IMG/VR virus record: IMGVR_UViG_3300042359_000646
Location: 1-64,000 of that record
Strand: one strand, 5' to 3'
Origin: a virus
DNA: 64,000 nt
Part shown: in pieces, positions 56,606 through 64,000 of the stretch
Layout of the letters: each line of letters opens with the position of its first letter
How positions within the stretch are numbered: position 1 is the stretch's first letter
Made by a program: the position numbers and the translations under genes
Notes under the pieces: generated by a model
The model's input: only the letters and a program-made list of their open reading frames with translations
The model's database searches: none
Told to the model about the DNA's origin: nothing

Positions 56606-56917
56606 ATGCCTACTCCTGAAGAAACCACAGTCGTATACCAGCCTGAAATTGCACAACAAGTATTGGCAGCAATCGAAGAAGTTGAGCCAGTTACCGAAGA
56701 GCCTGAATTTATCTCGAACGAAGACTATCGCGAATTATTGGCACTTGCTATCAATGATGCTGAAGTTTGGGTTTCTCAAGCTGAAAGCCTCATCAATAAG
56801 ATTGACAATGGCGAGAAAATCAAAGGAACGAAGCTAAACGGCGCTGTCCGTAATGGTCGCCTCGAAATCCTTCGCTCCTCGCTGACCGATGTAAAGACCG
56901 CCAAAGTAAGCGGCTAA
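56606..56917 (+). CDS. Unknown acidic protein upstream of erf
   Basis: 103 residues, N-terminal half very acidic (E-E-V-E-P-V-T-E-E-P-E), then a helical basic part. First gene of the recombination module. No family recognised. Confidence 0.6.
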   Translation: MPTPEETTVVYQPEIAQQVLAAIEEVEPVTEEPEFISNEDYRELLALAINDAEVWVSQAESLINKIDNGEKIKGTKLNGAVRNGRLEILRSSLTDVKTAKVSG

Positions 56918-56975
56918 CTAAAACTAAAATGGCTAGGCGCAATTCCTAGCCCTACTATTAACAGGTAAATCAAAA

Positions 56976-57671
56976 ATGGCTCCTAGAAAACTGCCGACAA
57001 TCGACCAAACTGAAGACTCAATTGTTGTTACTGAAGACAACGTGCCTGACGTACCAGAAACCCTCCCCCAACCCGACAATCTCTTTTCTGCACTTGTCAA
57101 GGCACAACTTGAGTTTACGCCAATCATCAAGGACAAGCTGAACCCTCACTTCAAGTCTAAGTATGCTGACCTAGACTCCATTATGAAGTCTATTCGTGAG
57201 CCTCTGTTAAGACACAACTTGGTTCTTTTCAGCTTCTTTGAGAAAGTAGAAGAGCAAACAAATCTTGTCACAAGAATCACGTTTGCACCAACTGGCGAAA
57301 GCTTTCAAATTGACTACCCAATTACACTCCCAGCTAACGAGCAACAAAAAGGCTCTGCACTGACCTACGCTCGACGATATTCTATCTGTGCGCTTCTTAA
57401 TTTGTCTGCTGATGCCGATGATGACGGTAATGCTGCTAGTGCTGCTCAAGCCGAAGTGCAACCTCTTGCATACTCCAAGAAAGAGTGCCTAGAATGGGCT
57501 AAGGCTCATGCTCCTTACTGCCACTCAAGTGATGACGAACGCGCCCTGAAGTTCGACGCTTTTGCTAAGAAGGGTCACTACGATACAGCAGGTAAGTGGA
57601 AGATTCTATGTTGGGAAAATCGCGAACGCTATAATCCTAATAAAAGCCCTGCTCCCGAAGTGGCTGCTTAA
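56976..57671 (+). CDS. erf: ERF-family single-strand annealing protein
   Basis: 231 residues. L-V-K-A-Q-L-E-F near 39, F-K-S-K-Y-A-D-L-D-S-I, a P-L-L-R-H-N-L strand, and G-S-A-L-T-Y-A-R-R-Y-S-I-C-A-L-L-N-L near 134-151 followed by D-A-D-D-D-G-N are the ERF signature. These proteins anneal complementary single strands for recombination and genome circularisation. The C-terminal part (about 170-231) is a separate domain with conserved W. It stands before ssb and a RecB-like exonuclease, the usual partners. Confidence 0.85.
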   Translation: MAPRKLPTIDQTEDSIVVTEDNVPDVPETLPQPDNLFSALVKAQLEFTPIIKDKLNPHFKSKYADLDSIMKSIREPLLRHNLVLFSFFEKVEEQTNLVTRITFAPTGESFQIDYPITLPANEQQKGSALTYARRYSICALLNLSADADDDGNAASAAQAEVQPLAYSKKECLEWAKAHAPYCHSSDDERALKFDAFAKKGHYDTAGKWKILCWENRERYNPNKSPAPEVAA

Positions 57672-57745
57672 TCATCCTTTAGATGGATACTTCAGCTACG
57701 ACTTTTCGATAAACTAACTACATTCAAACAAAGAAACAAAAACAC

Positions 57746-58138
57746 ATGGCTCCTTTATTTTCTGCATTCGGTTCTGGCGAAGTTAAAGAATTTGTTGGTT
57801 ACGTTCGTACTTCTCGTCCCGCAAGAGGTGACGACTTCGCTGGGTATGCTGACCTTGGTGTATCCGTTAATACTGCTGCCAAAGGTGCTGAGCAGTATGC
57901 CCCAAGCGTTTTCCTTTCTGTCCACAGTGACGATGAAAGCATTGGAATTGGCGATAAGGTTCTAGTGAAGGGTTTGTTAAGAAGTCGCACTGATGAAAGC
58001 GGCGAGAAGACTTACTACTCTCTTGACCGATACACTCTGTTCCCTGTTGTTGTACTTGAAAAGGCTAAGGCGAAGGATGCTGCGGCTACAACTAAGTCTG
58101 CGACTCCTGCACAAGAAGACGACTCGGACGATTTCTAG
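57746..58138 (+). CDS. ssb: Single-stranded DNA-binding protein
   Basis: 130 residues. Beta-rich, OB-fold-like part (about 10-110) with G-Y-V-R-T-S-R, V-F-L-S-V and V-L-V-K-G-L-L-R. The end D-D-S-D-D-F is the acidic tip that bacterial and phage SSBs use to recruit partners. It follows erf and precedes dut. Length is short for an SSB but normal for phages. Confidence 0.75.
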   Translation: MAPLFSAFGSGEVKEFVGYVRTSRPARGDDFAGYADLGVSVNTAAKGAEQYAPSVFLSVHSDDESIGIGDKVLVKGLLRSRTDESGEKTYYSLDRYTLFPVVVLEKAKAKDAAATTKSATPAQEDDSDDF

Positions 58139-58387
58139 ATAATTCAATGTCGGTCGGCATTAAAAACATATCTCTTCCAATATTCTAGTATTGCCTAGAT
58201 ACAGCACATCCGAGGTGAATCTACTAACTTGCTCACATAGCCCGATTAAGAAGCCCCAACTACCTGCTCGTCAGTTACTGCTGTTTCTAAAGGGAAGGAC
58301 TGAGTTAATACTAGATAGAGGTGGTTCGACATTTTACGAGGGGCGGCTCATTAAGTATGCCGTCCTTTCAACTTATTCAGGACTGCT
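58139..58387. other. 249-base gap after ssb
   Basis: A weak TTG-started frame at 58191-58394 does not read like a protein. GGCGGC...GCCGTCC (about 58344-58367) can pair. Possible leader or small RNA; no known class seen. Confidence 0.3.
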
Positions 58388-58684
58388 ATGGTAAAAGTAG
58401 ATATTCAAGGAACTAAAACTTGGGCGCTCAAGAGTTCTCAATTACTAACTAAAGTCAGGAAAATATTTGGCAAAGTAGTGACGGAAGCCTATATCGTCAG
58501 TGACTGTGATGGTACGGAGCAAGAGGTCAGCAAAGAATTGAAAAGACTTAATGCCGAACTAGATAATGACGACAAATACCTCCAATACGGAGGCACTAGG
58601 CTAATCCTCAAATTCACTTCTGGACAATCGGTAATTTTTAGCTCATCGGAATGGGCAAGTTTCACAAATACACAAAAATCATGA
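58388..58684 (+). CDS. Unknown small protein upstream of dut
   Basis: 98 residues, mixed fold, with a charged helix E-V-S-K-E-L-K-R-L-N near 47-56. Its stop overlaps the dut start (ATGA). No family recognised. Confidence 0.6.
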   Translation: MVKVDIQGTKTWALKSSQLLTKVRKIFGKVVTEAYIVSDCDGTEQEVSKELKRLNAELDNDDKYLQYGGTRLILKFTSGQSVIFSSSEWASFTNTQKS

Positions 58685-59319
58685 AATTACTTATATCTCT
58701 CCCTCTTTCTGACGCAGCGCAGCGATTCTATGGTAGCTCTGCTCCTATATACAACAAAGTTGGCGATGCTGGCATTGATTTACCATTTGTCAGCGATGTA
58801 AAGCCTTATGATGCTGAAGTTGTCGAGACTATCGGTTTAATTAGCTTCGAGACTGTTTTCGCAATGTACGACATCAGAGTAGAGTTTGCTGGTTTTGCTA
58901 TTGGTCAGTGTGTAAAGGATGCACTGAAAGAGACTGTAAAGTATTTTGCAAGAAAAGAAGAAATTATTCCTTGCCATTTCGACATTAGACCTCGCAGTAG
59001 TATCGGCAAAACACCTTTTCGTCTTGCTAATTGTGTGGGAACAATCGATGAGACTTATCGCGGGATTGAATCTACTTGGAGTGACGGAAATCATTGGTTT
59101 GGCGACACTTTAGGTTGTTATCTTGACTATCATCCCCAACTCGGCATTAGGGGTTGTAAATCGCGTATAGATGCTGGCGACCGTTTGCTTCAGGTGATAG
59201 CCCCTAATTTAGATTCTATACTACACATTAGACTAGATTTTACAGAGGAAAACTGTATATTTTGGTCTGAAGTGGTTGGCAATAAGAATAGAGGGGGTTT
59301 TGGTAGCAGTGGAACCTAA
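58681..59319 (+). CDS. dut: dUTPase (dUTP diphosphatase)
   Basis: 212 residues from the ATG at 58681, coupled to the upstream stop. All five trimeric dUTPase motifs are present in order: D-A-G-I-D-L (about 29-34), P-R-S-S-I-G-K (about 104-110), G-T-I-D-E-T-Y-R-G (about 120-128), G-D-R-L-L-Q (about 167-172) and R-G-G-F-G-S-S-G at the end. An insertion of about 50 residues between motifs 1 and 2 makes it longer than the usual 140-150. It hydrolyses dUTP to dUMP and keeps uracil out of phage DNA. Confidence 0.88.
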   Translation: MKLLISLPLSDAAQRFYGSSAPIYNKVGDAGIDLPFVSDVKPYDAEVVETIGLISFETVFAMYDIRVEFAGFAIGQCVKDALKETVKYFARKEEIIPCHFDIRPRSSIGKTPFRLANCVGTIDETYRGIESTWSDGNHWFGDTLGCYLDYHPQLGIRGCKSRIDAGDRLLQVIAPNLDSILHIRLDFTEENCIFWSEVVGNKNRGGFGSSGT

Positions 59320-59536
59320 TACATTTACTCATTTTCATCTGGTTTGGGTGAATTGTGTAGGCGCGATTACCCTGTATAAAATACCACTTGAACACGCTTC
59401 TAAATTTATAGAAGCTCAAAAATCTCCTAACGATATAGATTTGCTCTTGCATTACAATCCTGAAGTTCAGTGCGAACAAATTAATATTAAGTGTCCCGTT
59501 ACATTATTTGGTACTGTTATGTTTGTGAGTGGTTGA
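59276..59536 (+). CDS. Unknown small protein
   Basis: 86 residues from a TTG inside the end of dut (44-base overlap); a later GTG near 59,309 is also possible. Beta-rich. Its stop overlaps the start of the exonuclease gene (TGATG). No family recognised. Confidence 0.5.
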   Translation: MAIRIEGVLVAVEPNTFTHFHLVWVNCVGAITLYKIPLEHASKFIEAQKSPNDIDLLLHYNPEVQCEQINIKCPVTLFGTVMFVSG

Positions 59537-60480
59537 TGGCTAAGAAACTGTTTGAATACGAACCTTTTATCAAATATAAAGGGGAAGTTACAGAAGAGAA
59601 TGGTAAGCGTCAGTATGAGTCTGTGTGCGGGTTAAAATGTGCCAGCACAACGACTGTGTTAAGTCAATACGAAGATTTAACGAATGATAAGGGTGAAGAT
59701 ATTTTGGAGGTGTGGGGCGATAAGATGAGGAGTTTGGGTGAAGACCCTGATGAGATTTCTGCTGAGAGTGCAAGAGTGGGTACTGCCGCCCACTCTCTAG
59801 TAGAGGAATATATATTGCAAGGTGTATATTGTCTCGGCAATCTTGTAGAAGAAAAAATAGCTGCTGTTGCTATAGATAATTTTTATAGTTACGTGGAACC
59901 CGAATTTGCAAATGCCGAAATGCCCCTCTTCTACAACGCTTTGCTAGAGACGAAAAATCCTGAACCACTAATGTTAGCTGGCAGGTACGACCAACTCCTT
60001 TGTCTTCCAGCAAACGTATTTCAATTCAAAAACGGAGAAATTTTAGATGAGCCTCAATTTATTATTGCCGACCTCAAGACAAAACGCTCGTACCAAAAAA
60101 ACCCTAAGACTGGAAAAATCAAGAAAAAAAGCTTGCCACGCACAGACGTAGTAGATATGATGTTTAAGAACTGTCTCCAATTGTCGTTCTATGCGGCTGC
60201 GTTGACCAAACAGACAAATTTCAAAGATATTTATGGTGCAGGAATTGTCGGTGCAACATTGGTATACGTCAATGAAGAGGACTGCAAAATTTGCTACTTA
60301 AATCGTAAAGATTTGAACTATTATTTTAAGGTTTTTAAAGAAATCCTTCGAGACTTTTATGGTGTAAAAAAACTAGAAAAATCTTGGCGGCAAATGGTGT
60401 CTCATGCAAATGGTAGGTACAATTACGATACTTGTGAATGGGAAAACAATATCCCTAAAGAAATTACATTAATACGCTAA
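59536..60480 (+). CDS. RecB/Cas4-like PD-(D/E)XK exonuclease
   Basis: 314 residues from the ATG at 59536. G-T-A-A-H-S-L-V-E-E-Y (RecB-type helix with His), L-A-G-R-Y-D-Q-L-L (catalytic Asp), F-I-I-A-D-L-K-T-K (D-x-K) and Q-L-S-F-Y-A-A-A-L (Q-x-x-x-Y) give a complete active site. In phages such enzymes resect ends for the annealing protein, which matches the ERF gene upstream. The N-terminal 60 residues are variable. Confidence 0.8.
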   Translation: MAKKLFEYEPFIKYKGEVTEENGKRQYESVCGLKCASTTTVLSQYEDLTNDKGEDILEVWGDKMRSLGEDPDEISAESARVGTAAHSLVEEYILQGVYCLGNLVEEKIAAVAIDNFYSYVEPEFANAEMPLFYNALLETKNPEPLMLAGRYDQLLCLPANVFQFKNGEILDEPQFIIADLKTKRSYQKNPKTGKIKKKSLPRTDVVDMMFKNCLQLSFYAAALTKQTNFKDIYGAGIVGATLVYVNEEDCKICYLNRKDLNYYFKVFKEILRDFYGVKKLEKSWRQMVSHANGRYNYDTCEWENNIPKEITLIR

Positions 60481-60486
60481 CTTATT

Positions 60487-61524
60487 ATGTCTAGAAGATT
60501 AACAACTCAAGAGTTTATAACTAGAGCTAAACAAGTTCATGGAGATAAATACGATTATACAAATAGTATTTATATAGGGGGAGACAATAAAATAACTGTC
60601 ACTTGCGCTTCTCACGGAGACTTTCAACAGACCGCCCAAAGTCATTTACAAGGCGTAGGTTGTAGGCAATGTGCAATAGTTATGAAAGGTAAAGCTAGAA
60701 CCGAAAATGCAAGACAGATGTTTGTTGAAAAGGCAAAAGAAGTTCACAATAATGTTTATAGTTATGAAAAATTTATCTATAAAACATCTAGAACAAAAAG
60801 CATTATAATTTGCAGTATTCATGGGGATTACCTGCAATCCGCAAATGCACATTTATTTGGTGCAGGTTGTAGAAAATGTGGTACACTCAATCGATTGGAG
60901 CCAGTAAAGGAACTTGCAAGACAAACTTTTGAAGAAAAAGCAAGAAAAATACACGGAAGTAAATATGATTACTCAAAAACTATTTATGAAACAGCTAAAA
61001 TTCCTGTCGAGATAGTTTGTAGAGAACATGGGAGTTACTTACAAAGTCCTGCTGGTCATTTAACTGGTCATGGATGTTATAAGTGTGGGTACGAAACTAA
61101 TTTAAAATATCATGCTGAAAATCCTACTGGTTGGGGGTTAAGTAATTGGGTTAAAAGTGCGGAAATATCTAAGTATTTCGATAGTTTTAAACTATATATA
61201 CTCTCTCTAACCAATGGCAGCGAACATTTTTACAAAATAGGTAGGACATATTTAAAAACCTCATACCGAGCCAGCCATATACCTTATAGTACTACTGTGA
61301 TACATGAGGTTATAGATACGAATCCTAAAATTATATTTGATTTAGAAGTCGAATTAAAAAGGAAATACAAGTTTTATAAATACTTACCTGAAATAAAGTT
61401 TAATGGTATGCAAGAATGCTTTAGTATAGACTTGCCTTTACAACAGATAATTGAACAGTACTCAGCACAAACGGAGTCGGAGAATAGTGTTTCTAATATT
61501 GAATTACCTGCAAAAATTGGATGA
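60487..61524 (+). CDS. Free-standing homing endonuclease: three zinc-ribbon-like repeats plus GIY-YIG
   Basis: 345 residues. Three repeats of about 70 residues start near 8, 78 and 148: F-[I/V/E]-x-[R/K]-A, K-[Q/E/K]-[V/I]-H, Y-x-Y, an I-x-x-x-C-x-x-H-G strand, and H-L-x-G-x-G-C-x-x-C. These DNA-binding repeats are typical of phage homing enzymes. The last 120 residues hold L-Y-I-L-S-L-T-N-G and F-Y-K-I-G-R-T-Y, a GIY-YIG nuclease. It sits 6 bases after the exonuclease gene and overlaps the primase start, with lower GC than its neighbours, so it is a probable later insertion. Confidence 0.75.
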   Translation: MSRRLTTQEFITRAKQVHGDKYDYTNSIYIGGDNKITVTCASHGDFQQTAQSHLQGVGCRQCAIVMKGKARTENARQMFVEKAKEVHNNVYSYEKFIYKTSRTKSIIICSIHGDYLQSANAHLFGAGCRKCGTLNRLEPVKELARQTFEEKARKIHGSKYDYSKTIYETAKIPVEIVCREHGSYLQSPAGHLTGHGCYKCGYETNLKYHAENPTGWGLSNWVKSAEISKYFDSFKLYILSLTNGSEHFYKIGRTYLKTSYRASHIPYSTTVIHEVIDTNPKIIFDLEVELKRKYKFYKYLPEIKFNGMQECFSIDLPLQQIIEQYSAQTESENSVSNIELPAKIG

Positions 61525-62413
61525 TTTAGAAAAACTTGAGCATCACTCCAGTTGGATTAAAGCAAAATGTCCAGCTTGCGGTGGAATCCTTAAAATTGTT
61601 AGTTCAGGAACTAAAAGTGGTGCTTATTCTTGCTATACAAATGATTGTCAACGTATTAATCCAAACCCAATTAGAGAATACTTAACTAAAGGAGAATTTA
61701 AACCTCCTCGAAGTAAATACAACTCAAGGAAGATGCGTCTACCTTTGACATTTGATATCATAAAACCGCTACCACTAAACCTCACTAAAATCGATGTCAC
61801 TCAATTCTATTCCTCTTTGCCCTATGAAAAACCTTGGCACACCTTCTTTGAGGACGGTAAAAAATTAACAATCTACAAATATGACGATTTCACCGTTAAT
61901 CGCATCGACCCCGCACCCAATAGCGGCGAGAAAAAGTTCTTCTACTTTCGTATTAAAAAAGACAATGGAGAATGGGTAAATGAAGTTCCTACAACCTTCC
62001 GAAACGTCCCAATCTACTTATCAAAGTATGCTCAATCATCTGTTATTTTCGTTGAAGGAGAAAAATGCGCGGCGGCGCTTCAGCAAATAGGAATCGCAGC
62101 ACTGAGCTTTCCAAGTTTCGTATATCAACAAAGCTATCTAGCCAAGTTCATGAGGTGCTTGAGTTACAAGGTGCGTAATATCGTCTATTTAACCGATAAT
62201 GACGAAGTAGGCGAAGCTAAAGCACAAAAGTTCTTACATGAAGCATGGAAGTCTGGCATAAACGCATCGAGCTACAATATTGCTGAACTGCTCGGCAAAG
62301 AGTCAGAAAAAAATTATGATGCGGCTGACGCAATCGATTCGTGGGAAATTTGTACTAGAGAAGAATTATTAGGATTATTAAAAGGATGCAATACACAGAA
62401 AGCCTCGGTTTAG
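61499..62413 (+). CDS. Primase with zinc finger and Toprim domain
   Basis: 304 residues from a TTG at 61499; an earlier TTG at 61451 adds 16 residues but is deep inside the homing endonuclease gene. C-P-A-C-G-G with a later C-Y-T-N-D-C forms the DnaG-like zinc finger. The Toprim core is S-V-I-F-V-E-G-E-K-C near 187-196 and I-V-Y-L-T-D-N-D-E near 230-238. Makes RNA primers for phage replication; the next gene is the matching ATPase. The weak TTG start suggests that the insertion removed the original start. Confidence 0.75.
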   Translation: MNYLQKLDDLEKLEHHSSWIKAKCPACGGILKIVSSGTKSGAYSCYTNDCQRINPNPIREYLTKGEFKPPRSKYNSRKMRLPLTFDIIKPLPLNLTKIDVTQFYSSLPYEKPWHTFFEDGKKLTIYKYDDFTVNRIDPAPNSGEKKFFYFRIKKDNGEWVNEVPTTFRNVPIYLSKYAQSSVIFVEGEKCAAALQQIGIAALSFPSFVYQQSYLAKFMRCLSYKVRNIVYLTDNDEVGEAKAQKFLHEAWKSGINASSYNIAELLGKESEKNYDAADAIDSWEICTREELLGLLKGCNTQKASV

Positions 62414-64000
62414 AGAAAATTGACTTCACACTTGAAAATAAAGTACAAATTTTCGCAGAGTACCAACAAGATTTGCGAAACTATATCGATACACTGAGCG
62501 ACAAAGATTTGCAGAACAAAAAGCTGGTCAAGCGCTACCTTATGTCTTGCCTTGAAAAGAAGTGGTATCCAATTTTGGGCTTCGATTCCAAAGTAATCAA
62601 TCACGACATCGAAGATATTGTTGCACCTAAACCAACATTCGAGCGCAGTGTTAATATTCGTGACGTTCTCGCAAGCTATGACCCGACTGACAACTGGCTT
62701 ATTCCTAATTTTCTCCGCACTTCAGGGCTTTACATTTTCGGTGCTGCCCCTAAGACTGGTAAAAGTTTGATGGGCTATCATCTCGCCTATTCTTTTATCA
62801 TCTCAGGAAGATTTTTGGGTATGCCCGTTCGCAAAGGTAAGGTTCTCTACTTTCAGTTGGAAGAAGACCGCAGAACTATCGCTGAAAGGGCGCATATGAC
62901 TGGTTTTGGCGCTAAAAACAACAACGAAGTCAGTTTGCAAGTCAACTTTGACCCCGACTGTTTGGTATTCGAGCGCTTATTCGACGCTACTATCGATATC
63001 CCATACCTTCAGCAGCAGATTATCAAGCATCAACCTACATTAGTTATCATCGACTCGCTTCGCGCCTCCACAAGTAACAGCGAACACTCAGAAAATACGT
63101 CGGAATTTGGTAAAATCATCGCTAAAATTCAGGCAGTATTCGTTCAGACCGATACTTGCGGTATTCTCATTCACCACTTCAGCAAACAAGGTGCTAAGGA
63201 TGGTAAAAAGGGCAATCTGGTAGCTGCTTTGTCTGGTTCGACTAGTATCGCCTCGAACTCATCGGGTATCATCGGAATCTTTAAGAAAAAAGAGGACGAG
63301 TATAGCTCTGATAACAACTTACCAATCACTTTAACGACACTTCCGCGCCAAGGCAAGCCAATCACTATCGAGTATCGCCAAATTACGCAAGAAGATGGTC
63401 TGTGGGGTCTTGAGGTGCTATCCGAGTCTCAAACCCTTGACGACAACTTAACTGGTAAGCTACTTCGATTTTTCTCGACTAATCCTGATAAAGAGTTTAC
63501 GTTGAAAGACCTCAGTAATCTAGGCTCTAGTTTTGAGTTGAAACAAAGTCTGCTATGCCTTGTCGATAATCAGAGTATTATTCAGAAGCACAACGGTACT
63601 ACTAACGTCTATGCGATGCCGTCTGAGTCACTTTGGATGATTGAGCCAGAGAAAGCTGCTAAAGAATATAGCCCTGCCGTCCTAGATGCCCATAACATGA
63701 TGCAACTACGCGACAAACGCGCTCTGTATGACTTGACACACGATTGGACTGCTGACCGCCGCAAAGCTGCCCTCAAACTTCTCTTTTCTGACGAGGAGCG
63801 TGAGCGACTGAAGCAATTGACGACCTCATTCTTGTATCAAGTTGGTGATGTAGTTTCACATAATGGCGAAGATTTCACTGTTACCGCAAGAAGCGAAAAG
63901 GCAAGTTTGCGTGACGTTACCTACACAGTAGTAGATGAAGCTGGCACAGGGTATGTCCTAGAGGAGATGCTAATTGATGGTATTGCTGGTAATGTGAGTT
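62386..64000 (+). CDS. RecA-fold replicative ATPase/helicase-like protein, truncated by the edge
   Basis: ATG at 62386 within the primase gene (28-base overlap); runs off the right edge after about 538 residues. Walker A G-A-A-P-K-T-G-K-S at 119-127, Walker B L-V-I-I-D-S-L near 219-225, and a later I-L-I-H-H-F-S-K motif match the RepA/AAA_25 branch of the DnaB-like RecA superfamily. Paired with a Toprim primase it probably unwinds DNA at the fork. The N-terminal 110 residues are helical and may contact the primase. The C-terminal part seen here is winged-helix-like and then unknown. Confidence 0.75.
   Translation, partial: MQYTESLGLEKIDFTLENKVQIFAEYQQDLRNYIDTLSDKDLQNKKLVKRYLMSCLEKKWYPILGFDSKVINHDIEDIVAPKPTFERSVNIRDVLASYDPTDNWLIPNFLRTSGLYIFGAAPKTGKSLMGYHLAYSFIISGRFLGMPVRKGKVLYFQLEEDRRTIAERAHMTGFGAKNNNEVSLQVNFDPDCLVFERLFDATIDIPYLQQQIIKHQPTLVIIDSLRASTSNSEHSENTSEFGKIIAKIQAVFVQTDTCGILIHHFSKQGAKDGKKGNLVAALSGSTSIASNSSGIIGIFKKKEDEYSSDNNLPITLTTLPRQGKPITIEYRQITQEDGLWGLEVLSESQTLDDNLTGKLLRFFSTNPDKEFTLKDLSNLGSSFELKQSLLCLVDNQSIIQKHNGTTNVYAMPSESLWMIEPEKAAKEYSPAVLDAHNMMQLRDKRALYDLTHDWTADRRKAALKLLFSDEERERLKQLTTSFLYQVGDVVSHNGEDFTVTARSEKASLRDVTYTVVDEAGTGYVLEEMLIDGIAGNVS

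Noticed and set aside
58191-58394. 67-codon frame after ssb
   Set aside because: TTG start without a ribosome binding site and irregular composition; it would overlap the next, better gene.
1-64000. CRISPR array, rRNA, insertion sequence or integrase
   Set aside because: No spaced palindromic repeat series, rRNA sequence, transposase motif or recombinase motif was seen on either strand.
1-64000. HIP1 (GCGATCGC) as a sign of a cyanobacterial host
   Set aside because: I noticed no copy, so it gives no support; absence is also common in phages and does not exclude such a host.

Overview
The window is part of the genome of a tailed double-stranded DNA bacteriophage (Caudoviricetes). It carries a large terminase, a MuF-like minor head protein, a prohead protease, tail fibres, an ERF annealing protein, an SSB, a dUTPase, a RecB/Cas4-like exonuclease, and a primase followed by a RecA-fold ATPase. 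I see no rRNA, ribosomal protein, integrase or CRISPR. Portal, major capsid protein, tail tube and DNA polymerase are not in view and probably lie beyond the edges. The host cannot be read from the sequence; a cyanobacterium is possible but is not supported by any single decisive feature.

Layout. From 1 to 27,483 most genes are on the minus strand and belong to the virion. One operon reads leftwards from 7,683: protease, five basic glycine-rich or cargo-like proteins, then a truncated acidic protein. Upstream are a tagged small protein, the MuF-like protein, four tail-fibre-type genes with two small companions, and terL. Plus-strand exceptions are an XRE repressor (7,728), a possible HU-like protein (10,337) and a two-gene unit holding a likely terS (20,234-21,287). 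A second minus-strand cargo cluster (21,284-27,483) holds a mini-kinase fusion, a JAMM-like protein, a PD-(D/E)XK nuclease, several unknowns and a GIY-YIG two-gene module. The intergenic block 27,484-28,762 is AT-rich and full of repeats and promoters. From 28,763 to the right edge nearly everything reads rightwards: about 75 small, tightly overlapping early-type genes, then a recombination and replication module (56,976-64,000).

Most notable protein observation: a short motif A-[N/S/E/Q/D]-F recurs at the extreme N-terminus of many minus-strand proteins (typically M-[Q/R]-H-F-A-[N/S]-F), on both sides of the protease catalytic domain, and as four internal I-R-K-S-A-[N/S]-F blocks in a 678-residue protein. 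I read it as the cleavage and packaging tag of the prohead protease, comparable in logic to the T4 gp21 site and capsid-targeting sequence. It would mark an arsenal of injected proteins, among them a mini-kinase, two JAMM-like metalloproteases and several glycine-zipper membrane modules.

Most notable RNA observation: 54,439-54,691 holds two circularly permuted tRNA genes, with the 3' half placed before the 5' half; the acceptor, variable-arm or anticodon stems pair completely once reordered. Nearby are a group I intron core with its own promoter and terminator (about 56,000-56,475) and a roughly 740-base structured RNA region (51,820-52,560) in which two hairpins share a loop but have different, fully paired stems.
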